A stretch of 64,000 nt of DNA, taken from contig JAEWMJ010000006.1 of assembly GCA_023393165.1 (NCBI GenBank), positions 1-64,000 of the forward strand, given 5' to 3'. Position 1 is the first letter of the stretch. Every line of letters begins with the position of its first letter. This DNA is from Bacillota bacterium (GTDB lineage Bacteria; Bacillota; Clostridia; Christensenellales; Christensenellaceae). Shown piece by piece: positions 42,493 to 52,158 of this stretch. The notes beneath the pieces were generated by a model. It ran no database searches. It was given only the letters and a program-made list of their open reading frames with translations, and was not told the origin of the DNA. A program made the position numbers and the translations under genes.

Positions 42493-44370
42493 TTATTTCA
42501 TCAGCGCCGTTATATCATTCGTAAACTCAACCGGATCCTGAAGGGGAAGGCCTTCTATCAGATACGCCTGATTGTAAAGCAGGCGGGTGTACATTTTGAG
42601 CTTTTCTTTATCCTCGGCGAGCGCCGTTTTCAGGACACCGTACACCTGGTGGTTGGGATTGATCTCCAAAATTTTGTCGGCCTTGATCTTCTGGTCTCCG
42701 GGCATGGTATTCAGTATCTTTTCCATTTCTATGGAAAGCATTCCTTCGCTTGTCAGGCAGACAGGATGGCTTTTGAGAATTTTGGACAACCGGACTTCTT
42801 TTATTTTATCTCCCAGCGTTTCTTTCATGAAGTCAAAGAGTTCCTTGTCTTCGCCGGGATCCTGCGGCTTATCCTTATCCTCGCCTTCAAGCCCAAGGTC
42901 GCCTCCCTCTGATACGGATTTGAATTCTTTTTCTTTATAGGTCCCAAGCATCCGGATAGCGAACTCGTCCACGTCCTCGGTGAAATAAAGGATCTCATAG
43001 CCCTTGTCCCGAGCAAGCTCGGTCTGCGGCAGCCTGGCGATCCGCTCGTTGCTTTCGCCCGCAGCGTAGTAAATGTATTTTTGGTCGGCCTTCATGCGGC
43101 TTATGTATTCTTCCAGCGTGACCATCTTGTTTTCGGACGATGAGAAGAACATCAAAAGGTCCTCGAGCGTATCCTTCTCGCTGCCGTAGCTGTTGTACAG
43201 GCCATATTTCAGGGAACGGCTGAAGCTTTTGTAAAAGCTTTCGTATTTCTCACGGCCTTTTTTCAGCAGGGCAAGCAGTTCGGATTTGATCTTATCCTTG
43301 ATTTTTTTGGATATGATTTTGAGCTGACGGTCGTGCTGCAGCATTTCTCTTGAAATATTCAGTGAAAAGTCCTGCGAATCAACCAGACCCTGTACGAATC
43401 CGAAGTAGTCGGGTAGAAGATCCGGACATTTGTTCATGATTAAAACGCCGTTTGAATAAAGCTCAAGACCTTTTTTATAATCCTTGGTATAAAAATCAAA
43501 AGGCGTCTGGCCTGGAATAAACATCAAGGCGGTATAACTCACCGGGCCGTCCACGCTGACATGTATCCACTTTAAGGGTTTGTCGTATCCGAAATGTTTG
43601 TCGGTATAGAACTTTTCGTAATCTTCTTCCTTAAGCTCCCGCTTGTTTTTGCGCCAGATGGGCACCTGGCTGTTTAAAACCTCATCCTCGGTATAGTTTT
43701 CGTATTCCTTGTCGCTGCCTTCCTTCAGCCTGCTTTTTGATGCAAACATGCGGATAGGATAGCGTATAAAATCCGAATACTTCTTTACGAGATTTTTAAT
43801 GGTGTATTCATCCAGGTAATCGTCGTATTTTTCATCCTTTGTATTGGGCTTTAGTTTCAGTATAACGTCCGTTCCCACGGCATCTTTTTGGGCGGGTTCT
43901 ATGGTGTATCCGTCCGAACCCGAGGATTCCCATTTGTAGGCTTCCTCACTGCCAAACGCGCGGCTTAAGACCGTTACATGCTCGGCTACCATGAACGCGG
44001 AGTAGAAGCCCACGCCAAACTGCCCGATGATCTCGACGCCGTCCTTGGCTTCGTTTGTTGTTTTAAAATCAAGCGATCCGCTTTTTGCAATGGTGCCGAT
44101 GTTGGCTTCAAGTTCTTCTTTGGTCATGCCGATGCCCGTATCCGAAACGGTCAGAAGCCCTTCTTTCTTGTCCAGTGTGATCCGTATGTAGTAATCTTCT
44201 TTATTGAATGCGATATTCTCATCGGTCAGCGCCTTGTAATACGTTTTGTCTATTGCGTCGCTGGCGTTGGATATGAGTTCCCGAAGGAATATTTCCTTAT
44301 GGGTATAGATGGAGTTTACCATCAGATCCAGCAATCTTTTGGATTCCGCCTTGAATTGTTTTTTTGCCAT
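42493..44370 (-). CDS. htpG: Molecular chaperone HtpG (bacterial Hsp90)
   Basis: This 625-aa protein is the usual HtpG length. Its N-terminal GHKL ATPase has the motifs FLRELISNASDA, SDTGIGM, GQFGVGFYSAFMVA and GTDVILKLK; the middle domain (SLNISREMLQ) and C-terminal dimer domain are present. It refolds or remodels client proteins. The start ATG 44370 (MAKKQFKAESKRLLDL) has AGGAAAGGA 9 bases upstream; upstream ATG codons at 44379 and 44412 fit worse. Its promoter carries a perfect CIRCE element, so HrcA should repress it. Confidence 0.95.
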   Translation of the reverse strand: MAKKQFKAESKRLLDLMVNSIYTHKEIFLRELISNASDAIDKTYYKALTDENIAFNKEDYYIRITLDKKEGLLTVSDTGIGMTKEELEANIGTIAKSGSLDFKTTNEAKDGVEIIGQFGVGFYSAFMVAEHVTVLSRAFGSEEAYKWESSGSDGYTIEPAQKDAVGTDVILKLKPNTKDEKYDDYLDEYTIKNLVKKYSDFIRYPIRMFASKSRLKEGSDKEYENYTEDEVLNSQVPIWRKNKRELKEEDYEKFYTDKHFGYDKPLKWIHVSVDGPVSYTALMFIPGQTPFDFYTKDYKKGLELYSNGVLIMNKCPDLLPDYFGFVQGLVDSQDFSLNISREMLQHDRQLKIISKKIKDKIKSELLALLKKGREKYESFYKSFSRSLKYGLYNSYGSEKDTLEDLLMFFSSSENKMVTLEEYISRMKADQKYIYYAAGESNERIARLPQTELARDKGYEILYFTEDVDEFAIRMLGTYKEKEFKSVSEGGDLGLEGEDKDKPQDPGEDKELFDFMKETLGDKIKEVRLSKILKSHPVCLTSEGMLSIEMEKILNTMPGDQKIKADKILEINPNHQVYGVLKTALAEDKEKLKMYTRLLYNQAYLIEGLPLQDPVEFTNDITALMK

Positions 44371-44433
44371 TGATTCCATTCCTTTCCTGTAATTTATATC
44401 ATTCGCCCGCAAAATTGAGCGGATTTTAAATTG

Positions 44434-44460
44434 TTAGCACTCAAGTTGGTTGAGTGCTAA
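44434..44460 (-). promoter_or_regulatory. CIRCE element (HrcA operator) of htpG
   Basis: TTAGCACTC-N9-GAGTGCTAA is perfect (44434-44442, 44452-44460). It lies just downstream of the -10, at the transcription start, where HrcA blocks initiation until heat shock. CIRCE is classic for groE and dnaK; its use on htpG is less common. Confidence 0.95.
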
Positions 44461-44464
44461 AATC

Positions 44465-44493
44465 ATTGTAGCTTTAATCCTATTTTTTGTCAA
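44465..44493 (-). promoter_or_regulatory. Vegetative promoter of htpG
   Basis: Minus strand TTGACA (44493-44488), 17 bases, TACAAT (44470-44465), directly followed by the CIRCE operator. Confidence 0.85.
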
Positions 44494-44553
44494 TATCCCT
44501 TTTTAAAACACGGCTAAAAATGAAAAAAGATTAATTGGCTTAAAATGTACTGT

Positions 44554-45084
44554 TCAGCCGTTTATGCACCGGACGATCGGCTTTATGGTTTCCCTGTCTG
44601 TAAAATCAACGTTTTTTCCGTATGATTCCAGAATTCCAATAGAATCCTCATCCCGTTCCTCAGGATTTTTCTTTTCGATCATCTTTTTCAGCATATACAT
44701 CATAAAGCGGTGTTTGGGGCTCATTTTATCATACTGAAGAGCGCCGCGGAGGTGGAAAAAGTGAATCGCCGCCTGCATTTCACGCGTGAAATTTTTGTCC
44801 TTTACCGATGAAAGGGCTTTTTGGGTTTCCGGGGAAGCGCCCACAGAAAAAATGATCAGTTTTTTATTTTTGATTTTTTGGTAATTGTTTTTTATAAGAG
44901 AGATTCCAAGTATATTCACGGCATAAAGGGCTCCGCCGTATACAATCACGTCGTAGTCTTCCATTCGCCCGGGAGAAATCTCGGAGCATTTATAAAGGTC
45001 CGCGCCCGTCTCCTCCGCAATCCACCGCGCATATTTTTCGGTACTGCCATATCTCGACTTATAGATAACAGCGACTTTTGCCAT
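44554..45084 (-). CDS. Flavodoxin-domain protein (HemG/FldP-like)
   Basis: This 176-aa protein has an N-terminal FMN loop IYKSRYGSTEKYARWIAEE and VIVYGGALYAV, as in flavodoxin-like protoporphyrinogen oxidase (HemG) and related menaquinone-type flavodoxins. The C-terminal helical part (MSPKHRFMMYMLKKMIEKK) is also seen in that group. It may carry electrons; haem genes are not nearby. ATG 45084 follows AAGGGGTG. Confidence 0.8.
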   Translation of the reverse strand: MAKVAVIYKSRYGSTEKYARWIAEETGADLYKCSEISPGRMEDYDVIVYGGALYAVNILGISLIKNNYQKIKNKKLIIFSVGASPETQKALSSVKDKNFTREMQAAIHFFHLRGALQYDKMSPKHRFMMYMLKKMIEKKNPEERDEDSIGILESYGKNVDFTDRETIKPIVRCING

Positions 45085-45167
45085 AAGATTCACCCCTTAA
45101 AAATTATTTATATATAAACTATGACACAGGGACTGCGGCTTTTCAATCGGTATTTCAAAATGCGGGC

Positions 45168-45200
45168 AAAAAAAAGATTGCCCGGCGGAAAAAGGCAATC
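45168..45200 (-). terminator. Terminator after the Ohr gene
   Basis: GATTGCC (45176-45182) and GGCAATC (45194-45200) form the stem. On the minus strand eight T (45175-45168) follow. Confidence 0.8.
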
Positions 45201-45221
45201 CTTTTATTCACTTTTAGAAAA

Positions 45222-45644
45222 TCAGATAACTTCAAGCTGGACATCCACATTTCCCTGGATCGCTTTGGAATAGGGACAGAATTTATGTGCAAGCAGCGCG
45301 TATTTCTGCGCCTGTTCAAGCGGTATGCCGCGGACGGAAATGGTAAGCTTGGCTGCTATACGGAATCCCTTATCGGATGGATCTTCAACCAAAGAGACGT
45401 CGGCTGTTACCGTGGTGCTTTCGTAATTTGCTTTTGCCTGTTTCAGAATGTGTTCAAGCGCGCCGTTGAAGCAGGAGGAATATGTAGCCGCAAAAAGCTG
45501 CTCAGGATTGGTTCCTTCCGTTTTTCCATCTCCGCCCATTTCCACGGGGGTGACCATCTGCAGTTTAAAACTGCCGTCGGGGGACACGGCGACTCCTTTT
45601 CTTGAGCCCGTATTGGTCATGGTTGCCTGATAAAAAGTTTTCAT
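45222..45644 (-). CDS. Organic hydroperoxide resistance protein (Ohr/OsmC family)
   Basis: This 140-aa protein has the two redox Cys motifs: AATYSSCFNGAL (peroxidatic Cys about 55) and HKFCPYSKA (resolving Cys about 119). Ohr enzymes reduce organic peroxides using lipoylated partners. The length and the MTNTGSRKGVAVSPDG start fit Ohr better than OsmC. GGAGG lies 7 bases before ATG 45644. It adds to the oxygen/peroxide defence genes of the window (hemerythrins, MsrAB). Confidence 0.9.
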   Translation of the reverse strand: MKTFYQATMTNTGSRKGVAVSPDGSFKLQMVTPVEMGGDGKTEGTNPEQLFAATYSSCFNGALEHILKQAKANYESTTVTADVSLVEDPSDKGFRIAAKLTISVRGIPLEQAQKYALLAHKFCPYSKAIQGNVDVQLEVI

Positions 45645-45701
45645 AGAAATTACCTCCATAAAAAATGATTCATTTATTATGGTAGATAAATAAACACATT
45701 A

Positions 45702-46760
45702 TTAAAGAGGAAAACTTATTTCGTGCTGAATATCGTCCAGCATATAGTGATCCTTAAAAATCAGATCCCGGCATGCGGCTACGATCTCAGCGTTATATTC
45801 CGTTCCGGCCTTTTTCGTGATTTCTTGCATCGCGGCCTCTATGCCCAGAGCAGGCCGGTAAGGCCGGTGGGATATCATTGCTTCCACAACGTCTGCAACC
45901 ATTATAATCTGCGCCTCGGTGGAAATGGATTCCTGCGTCAGGCCATTTGGATATCCGCTTCCGTCGCACCGTTCATGGTGTTGATATACTGTGTCCGCAA
46001 TGATTTCGGGCAAAGACGCTTTTTTCAGCATCCGGTAGCCGTATAGCGCATGTTCCCGTATTATCTCCATCTCTATGGCGCTGAGCGCTCCGGGTTTGGA
46101 CAGTATTTCAATGGGTACGCCTATCTTTCCGATATCATGGATATATCCAATGATCCGGATCATGTCCACTGTATTTTGGGGAAGGTTCATTTTTTTGGCG
46201 ATGGTTGCGGACAAGTTTCCTACCCTGAGTTGATGCCCGGCCGTATAAGGGTCTCTTGTTTCCACTACGTTTGTGAGAAGGGAGACAATACCCTGCATTG
46301 CGCTTTTAAGCGCCTGTGTCCTGTGATTCAGGATTTCTTCCAGATTTTTTTGATAAAGCTGGTTTTCGGTTTCCAGTTGTTTTTTTTCGTCAAGCAGAAG
46401 CTTCATGTTGGACGCCTGGCGGACTGCTTTTAAAAGCGTTTCCTTGTTGATTGGCTTTGTCAGGTAATCGTTGGCTCCGCTGCGCACGGCTTTAACGGCT
46501 GTATCCACCGTCGGCTCCCCGGTCATTACAATCAGCTGCACGCTTTTTGAGCGGCTGCGGATCATATCTATAAGCTCAATGCCCGAGGTTTTCGGCATAA
46601 TGATATCCGTGATAACAATATCATATTCGCCTTGCATCAGAAATTGATCGGCTTCCGGAACATCCGAGGCGGTATCCACAGAATAGCCCTCTTTGACCAG
46701 AAACGCGCGCAATGTAATACGGATGCTTTTTTCATCGTCAACGATCAGTATTTTATTCAA
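45702..46760 (-). CDS. Response regulator with HD-GYP c-di-GMP phosphodiesterase domain
   Basis: This 352-aa protein has a receiver domain with acidic pair VDDE and phospho-Asp52 (ITDIIMP), a coiled linker (about 120-160), then an HD-GYP domain (HDIGKIG; EHALYGYRML; HHERCDGSGYP; ADVVEAM). It should hydrolyse c-di-GMP when phosphorylated by the kinase encoded 14 bases upstream. The start is TTG 46760 behind AAGGAG; the frame extends upstream into the kinase gene but lacks a site. Confidence 0.9.
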   Translation of the reverse strand: MNKILIVDDEKSIRITLRAFLVKEGYSVDTASDVPEADQFLMQGEYDIVITDIIMPKTSGIELIDMIRSRSKSVQLIVMTGEPTVDTAVKAVRSGANDYLTKPINKETLLKAVRQASNMKLLLDEKKQLETENQLYQKNLEEILNHRTQALKSAMQGIVSLLTNVVETRDPYTAGHQLRVGNLSATIAKKMNLPQNTVDMIRIIGYIHDIGKIGVPIEILSKPGALSAIEMEIIREHALYGYRMLKKASLPEIIADTVYQHHERCDGSGYPNGLTQESISTEAQIIMVADVVEAMISHRPYRPALGIEAAMQEITKKAGTEYNAEIVAACRDLIFKDHYMLDDIQHEISFPL

Positions 46761-46774
46761 AAAAACCACTCCTT

Positions 46775-48862
46775 CTATGAATTGCTGGTAAGAACCCATC
46801 CGTTGTCAACCGGCAGGTCGAGGCAAAAACGGGTAAATTCTCCGGGTTTGGTATTGATAAAAAGCTTGCCGTGATGTTCTTTTACGATCCCGAAACTGAT
46901 GGACAGTCCAAGTCCCGTACCTTTGTCCTTTGTTTTGGTAGAGAAGAAAGGTTCGAATATTTTTTCCTGGATGTTTTCAGGAATACCGTTACCGTGGTCT
47001 TCCACAATTGTTCTGATCCATCTGCGCCCGTCGTACTGGATCTGTACGCAAAACAGCCGGATGATTTTATTCCTGTCAAACTCCGGATATTTTTCGTTCA
47101 GGGCATCCCGCGCGTTGGTCAGGAGATTCATCAGCACCTGCTGAATCTGCTGGCTGCGGCATTTGATATCCGGAAGGCCGTCCTGCATGCTGATTTGAAA
47201 ATCTATCTGGTCCTTTTTTATGACCGTCCGGATCAGGGATACCGTTTGATTGACAATATCATATACGCTGGCATAACTGTGGGACTGCTTTTCAATACGG
47301 GAGAACTGCAGAAGATTTTTAACGATAACCGAAATTCTTTCCGATTCGGCTATTATCTCGCCTGCGTACTCCGATCCGGGGCCTTCATCCCCCACCGAAT
47401 CCATTATCAATTGCGCGTAATTCATGATTCCGTTGATGGGGTTGTTTATTTCATGCGCCACGCCTCCCGCCAGCGTTCCTATTGCCTCCAGTTTCTGCTG
47501 CTGGCGCAGCTGCGCTTCTATTTCCAGATTCGCCGATTCCTGCTGTTTTTTTTCGGTGATATCCCGGGCAAATACGATTGCGCCGTCCATATCGTGATAG
47601 GTCACGGGGACACCCCTGATTTCCACCCAAACGGGCGAGCCGTCCATTTTCAAAAAGATGGTTTCATTGGGCGGCTGAGGCTTTTTTTCAACATTAAGCT
47701 GACGGATTCTTTCGGTTATCGACTCATGATAATCGGGATGGAATCTTTCCATGACAGACTTACCGATCAATTCCTCCCTGGATTCTGCGCCGAACAGTTG
47801 AACGCCCGCTTTATTGATAAATGAAAACTTTTTATTTGTCTGTATAAATATTGCATCGGGAGAGCCTTCAACCAAAGTCCTGAACAGATATTCGCTCTCC
47901 TTGAGGGCTGAAACAGCCGCTGTACGCTCGGATACATCGTGCACAATGGTATACAGGAATGTATAGCCCTTGTATTTTATGGGGCTGCTGTAAACCTCGA
48001 CATCAACAACCTGGCCTCCGCATTTTTTGTGCTTGAACAGAAAATAATTTTTCTTTTCCAAAACCGCAAGTTGCATCTCGCCTCTTATTTGCTCTTCGGA
48101 AAGCTTGTTGATCTCGGACATATTCATTGTCCTGAGCTTCTCCAAAGGCCACCCGTAAAATTCGCCGGCCGTCCGGTTGGCGTCTACGATTCTGCCATTT
48201 GCGGGATCCAGCAGAAGCATAACCGCATGGCTGTAATCAAACAGGCTTTTGTACCGGTTTTCCGCCTCCAGTATTCTCAGTACCGATTCGCTCTGCTCTT
48301 TTTGGCGCAGCAACAAGACGCTCAGAAGAACCGTCGCAACCGGATAGATGAGGATGACCGGGAGGCTGATCGCCCTGAAAGTTTCCATTCTGGAATCCGG
48401 CGGCAGCAGCATGACGCACAACAGCATAACCGCATGTATCGCAAGCCCCATTAGGTATACCTTGAACCATCTGCACTGTGCATATTCTTTTAATACGAAT
48501 CTTCTCCACACAAGTCCAAGGATTGCGGCTGAAAGGATCGTTGCAATACCCATATAAACACCGCCTCCGCCTATGATGATGCGGTATAGTAATGTGGACG
48601 CAACCGCTATCAGCGTGGGCACACCGCCAAACATAAGCGCTGCAACGCCTATGAGTATGGTTCGTGTGTCAAAGAAAATTCCCGATGAAAGCCGGAAGGG
48701 AAGCGTCATGATAGCGATGCCGATCAGGCCGATCAGAAGCCCGTTGATAACAGGTTTGCATTTTCCCAGTTTCTTTGGAAAAATATAATTCACTTCAGAG
48801 ATAAGACTAAGCGCGATCAGCAAGACGACATTGTTGATAAGCTCATAGAAAGACGTCCCCAT
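46775..48862 (-). CDS. PAS sensor histidine kinase with LytS-type 5TM domain
   Basis: This 695-aa protein has an N-terminal 5TM-5TMR_LYT membrane domain (about 1-190, with PTLIAVASTLLYRIIIGGGG), two PAS domains (about 205-320 and 325-445), HisKA with GGVAHEINNPINGIMNYAQLI, and HATPase (LMNLLTNARDAL; VEDHGNGIPE; GTGLGLSISFGIV). The LytS fold senses small signals at the membrane. It phosphorylates the HD-GYP regulator encoded directly downstream. AAAGGAGGAG precedes ATG 48862. Confidence 0.92.
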   Translation of the reverse strand: MGTSFYELINNVVLLIALSLISEVNYIFPKKLGKCKPVINGLLIGLIGIAIMTLPFRLSSGIFFDTRTILIGVAALMFGGVPTLIAVASTLLYRIIIGGGGVYMGIATILSAAILGLVWRRFVLKEYAQCRWFKVYLMGLAIHAVMLLCVMLLPPDSRMETFRAISLPVILIYPVATVLLSVLLLRQKEQSESVLRILEAENRYKSLFDYSHAVMLLLDPANGRIVDANRTAGEFYGWPLEKLRTMNMSEINKLSEEQIRGEMQLAVLEKKNYFLFKHKKCGGQVVDVEVYSSPIKYKGYTFLYTIVHDVSERTAAVSALKESEYLFRTLVEGSPDAIFIQTNKKFSFINKAGVQLFGAESREELIGKSVMERFHPDYHESITERIRQLNVEKKPQPPNETIFLKMDGSPVWVEIRGVPVTYHDMDGAIVFARDITEKKQQESANLEIEAQLRQQQKLEAIGTLAGGVAHEINNPINGIMNYAQLIMDSVGDEGPGSEYAGEIIAESERISVIVKNLLQFSRIEKQSHSYASVYDIVNQTVSLIRTVIKKDQIDFQISMQDGLPDIKCRSQQIQQVLMNLLTNARDALNEKYPEFDRNKIIRLFCVQIQYDGRRWIRTIVEDHGNGIPENIQEKIFEPFFSTKTKDKGTGLGLSISFGIVKEHHGKLFINTKPGEFTRFCLDLPVDNGWVLTSNS

Positions 48863-48899
48863 CGATACTCCTCCTTTTCCCGTATTTATTTTTAAAAAA

Positions 48900-51584
48900 T
48901 TATTTTAAAACAATTTGATTGTTGGAATGGATTCTAAGAAAAATATCCACAAGATCCGGGTCAAACTGCGTACCCGCATTGCGTTTCAGTTCGGCCAGGG
49001 CTTCCTCTTCGGATATAGCCTTATGGTAAGCGCGTTCGCTGGTCATGGTGTCGAACGCTTCAGCCAGGGCAATGATCCTTGGAAGGACCGGAATCGTTTT
49101 TCCTTTTAAGCCCTTTGGATAGCCCTTGCCGTCATACCGTTCATGATGCGCCAGGATGCATTCGGAAACATAGGAAAAATCGGAGAGCGAACTTAAAAGC
49201 CGGTACCCGACTTCCGGATGCCGGCGGATCTCCGACCATTCCTTGTCGTTTAGCATAGTGGACTTATTCAGGATCTCGCTTTTAATGGCTATTTTTCCGA
49301 TGTCGTGCAGGAGAGCCGCATTTTTCATATCATTGATTTCACGTTCATTTAGGTTCAGCTCGCGGCCCATAGCCTCGCAAATCCGGCTGACGCGCTGGGA
49401 ATGCCTGCGTTCGGCGGTGTATTTCCGATAAAGCTTTGAGATGACCGACTGTATTGTACGGCTCCTCATTTCCGGGCTTTCGAACAGTTTGTTCTTATAC
49501 ATGTTGTCTTCGGCCTTCTTCTGCACCTGCCGGATATCATCCAGATTTGTTTCCTTTGTCGCGATTCCGAAGGATATGGAAAGGGCTATTGACTGCGTTT
49601 GGGTTCTTGTGCAGATGGATTTGATGCGCTCCACTATTTTAGCGGCATCCTGGTATGAAGTATGGGGCAGCAGTATGGCAAATTCGTCTCCGCCCACCCG
49701 CGCAAATATATCGTCCTGGCGGCAACAGTTCTGAATGATCCTTGCCGCTTTTTTCAGTATCCTGTCGCCGGTGGCGTGACCAAAAGCGTCGTTTGTGAGC
49801 TTTAAACAGTTCACGTCCGCAAGAACGATGGAAATCGGCAGGTTACGTTTGGTATTCAGCCTTTTGATCTCTTCTTCAAAAAACGATCGGTTGAATATGC
49901 CGGTCAACTGGTCGTGATAACTTAAATAGCGGATGGCATCCACCTTCTGTTTTTCCATCGTAACGTCACGGAAAGCCAGAACCACGCCCTTTACTTCGCC
50001 TTTTTTCCCAATGATAGGGGCGGCGCTGTCTGTAATCGGGTATTCTTTTCCGTCTTTTGATATGAGTATGCTATGGTTCGTAAGCGCTATTGTTTTTCCG
50101 GTCCTGATTACCCGTGAGATCGGGGCTTCACACCGTTTGCGGCTTTTTTCATTGATAATTTGGAAGACGTCTTCGCAATCCCGGCCAATCGCGTCGTCTT
50201 TTTTCCATCCGGTCAGTTGGAGCGCGACGTCGTTCATTAATATGACTTTTCCCTGCTGGTCTGTAGCCATGATCGCGTCGCCGATGGAAAGAAGAGTCGT
50301 TTTAAAGAGGTCCTTTTCCTGTTTTAAAAGTTCTCCGCTCCGTTTACGCTGTGTAAGCGCCCAGACATTGTTCATGACCAGGTTCAGCAGCATAACGTCT
50401 TTCCCGGTAAAATCGTTTTTTTTATTGGCAAGCCCTATGACGGATACGACCTGCCCGCCGTCAACAATCGGGATGGACAGGAAATTGCGCAGCGGAATGT
50501 GACCGGACGGCAGATCTTCGTTCCGGGAGGTTTTATTGAAATCGTTTATAATAACATTTTTTTTATGACGGAAGGCTTCGCCCCATATTCCCTTGCCGCT
50601 CATAACCTGCCTGGAAATATCGCTGGGGAATCTGTGGTTTGCAGACGAATGTTTGCTTAAAATACATAAAGCCGCGTCCTTTTGCGTTTCATCCATGAGG
50701 ATGATATAACCGTCACGGCTTTCGGTAATATGGATAGCCTGTTCCAAAGCAAGGCTCAGGAGTTCGTCAACGGTTTTTATGCTGGCTGTGCTTAGTTCCA
50801 GAAGCATTTTGTTCAGCTTAAGGTTTGCCTTTATTTCAAGTTCGGCGGTTTTCTTCTGCGTGATGTCTTCAATGGAACCGACGATGAACCGGGAATCGTC
50901 GTTATCGAAAACGGGGGTCAGTGCAATTGATAAAAAACGGTCCCCTACAGGAAGCTTTACATTTTCCTCCTGTGAAATCGGCTGCCCTTTTTCAAGGCAT
51001 CTTAAAAATGCATCCCTGAAATGAAGGCCGGTTTTCCTGCCGAATAATTCTTCCGGCTGCTTTCCTGCGATACCGGCATGAGGCATGCCTGTTATTTTCT
51101 CAAAAGAACGGTTGCATTTCACAAAACGGTAGCCGCCGCAATCGGCTTCAACCAGAAACAGTCCGTCTTGAGTGCCGTTGAATATCGTTTCATTTTGATT
51201 TGAGTGTTCTTCCCGGCCGGTTTGCCGGGGCATGATACTGAAAAACGCCGTAACACAGCCTGCTTCAGATGGAAGAACCTTTACCTGAAGCAGGCCGCTC
51301 AGTGTTTTTAAACCGGTATAAAATAAATTGGAAATATTATTACGTACCGCTTTTTCAAACGATTGGATCCATAGTTGCTGATCATCTGAAATGTCCGGTA
51401 ATATTTCAGCTAAACTTTTTCCGAAAAGATCGTCCGCTTTTTTTCCGGTCATGCCGCAGAAGGCGGGGTTGGCCCGGACGACCTTAAAATCACAGGGAAT
51501 TTCTGCAGGAGCCTGTGCCGTTTCCAGGTATAAAAAGCCGATTGGAGAGTCGTGTATTACCGAAGTGTAAAACTCATCGTTCAT
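48900..51584 (-). CDS. PAS-PAS-GAF-PAS-GGDEF-HD-GYP c-di-GMP turnover protein
   Basis: This 894-aa soluble protein has, in order, two PAS domains (about 1-130, 140-265), a GAF domain (about 280-425), a PAS domain (about 435-555), GGDEF (about 565-725, with intact VGGDEFAILLPH) and HD-GYP (about 735-890, with HDIGKIAI and HHERYDGKGYPKG). Both catalytic sites look intact, so it may make c-di-GMP and degrade it, switching with the sensed signal. It is 38 bases upstream of the LytS-like kinase on the same strand; all three may be one operon. Confidence 0.92.
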   Translation of the reverse strand: MNDEFYTSVIHDSPIGFLYLETAQAPAEIPCDFKVVRANPAFCGMTGKKADDLFGKSLAEILPDISDDQQLWIQSFEKAVRNNISNLFYTGLKTLSGLLQVKVLPSEAGCVTAFFSIMPRQTGREEHSNQNETIFNGTQDGLFLVEADCGGYRFVKCNRSFEKITGMPHAGIAGKQPEELFGRKTGLHFRDAFLRCLEKGQPISQEENVKLPVGDRFLSIALTPVFDNDDSRFIVGSIEDITQKKTAELEIKANLKLNKMLLELSTASIKTVDELLSLALEQAIHITESRDGYIILMDETQKDAALCILSKHSSANHRFPSDISRQVMSGKGIWGEAFRHKKNVIINDFNKTSRNEDLPSGHIPLRNFLSIPIVDGGQVVSVIGLANKKNDFTGKDVMLLNLVMNNVWALTQRKRSGELLKQEKDLFKTTLLSIGDAIMATDQQGKVILMNDVALQLTGWKKDDAIGRDCEDVFQIINEKSRKRCEAPISRVIRTGKTIALTNHSILISKDGKEYPITDSAAPIIGKKGEVKGVVLAFRDVTMEKQKVDAIRYLSYHDQLTGIFNRSFFEEEIKRLNTKRNLPISIVLADVNCLKLTNDAFGHATGDRILKKAARIIQNCCRQDDIFARVGGDEFAILLPHTSYQDAAKIVERIKSICTRTQTQSIALSISFGIATKETNLDDIRQVQKKAEDNMYKNKLFESPEMRSRTIQSVISKLYRKYTAERRHSQRVSRICEAMGRELNLNEREINDMKNAALLHDIGKIAIKSEILNKSTMLNDKEWSEIRRHPEVGYRLLSSLSDFSYVSECILAHHERYDGKGYPKGLKGKTIPVLPRIIALAEAFDTMTSERAYHKAISEEEALAELKRNAGTQFDPDLVDIFLRIHSNNQIVLK

Positions 51585-51893
51585 AGCAGAATGCCTTTCC
51601 GAAGAATTTCCATGACGCTTAAGGCAAATGCCTTTCGATTCCGTTTATTTTTTACCTTTTTATCATAATATAGCATATTTAGTCATTTTTCAAGAAATAG
51701 TTTAAACGCTGTTACTGCATTTACCAAAGCATATTTTAATCGTACAATGAATTAATTGTTTAAAGAAACGCCTGTGCGTGTATCTAAGAACAAACAAGTT
51801 TTCCCATTCAAACAAATCGTTTATAATAAAAATATAGTATTTTTAACCCGTGGCGGGAATAAACTATGTGATATGAAGAAAGGTGGATAAAAA
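51585..51893. other. Divergent AT-rich intergenic region
   Basis: This is an AT-rich region between the c-di-GMP protein and the small ACT-like gene. A perfect -10 TATAAT (51822-51827) with a weak -35 TTTTCC 17 bases upstream probably starts the plus-strand operon. Nothing else is seen. Confidence 0.45.
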
Positions 51894-52145
51894 ATGTCAA
51901 AAATCATTTTGGGTGTTATGTTGGAGCAAAGGATGGAAACGGCAACCTCAGTTCAGGATGTATTGACGGAATACGGCTGCTTTATCACAACGCGCATCGG
52001 CCTGCATCAAACCGCAGAGGACGCATGCAGTGAAAGAGGGCTGATCATTCTGGAACTTGCCGATCATGTAAAGGGCGAAGCCGATGAAATGGAGAAAAAG
52101 CTTTCGGATATCAAGGGCGTGACCGTTAAAAAGATGGTGTTTTAG
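51894..52145 (+). CDS. Small ACT-like protein (TM1266-type)
   Basis: This 83-aa protein is predicted beta-alpha-beta-beta-alpha-beta (ILGVMLEQRMETATSVQDVLTEYG; TTRIGLHQ; GLIILEL; LSDIKGVTVKKMVF). This resembles the ACT-like iron-only hydrogenase system regulators of the TM1266 family in pattern, but identity is modest. AGAAAGGTGG precedes the ATG. It leads an apparent operon with a cupin and MsrAB (gaps of 13 and 14 bases). Confidence 0.6.
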   Translation: MSKIILGVMLEQRMETATSVQDVLTEYGCFITTRIGLHQTAEDACSERGLIILELADHVKGEADEMEKKLSDIKGVTVKKMVF

Positions 52146-52158
52146 GAGAAGAAACTAT

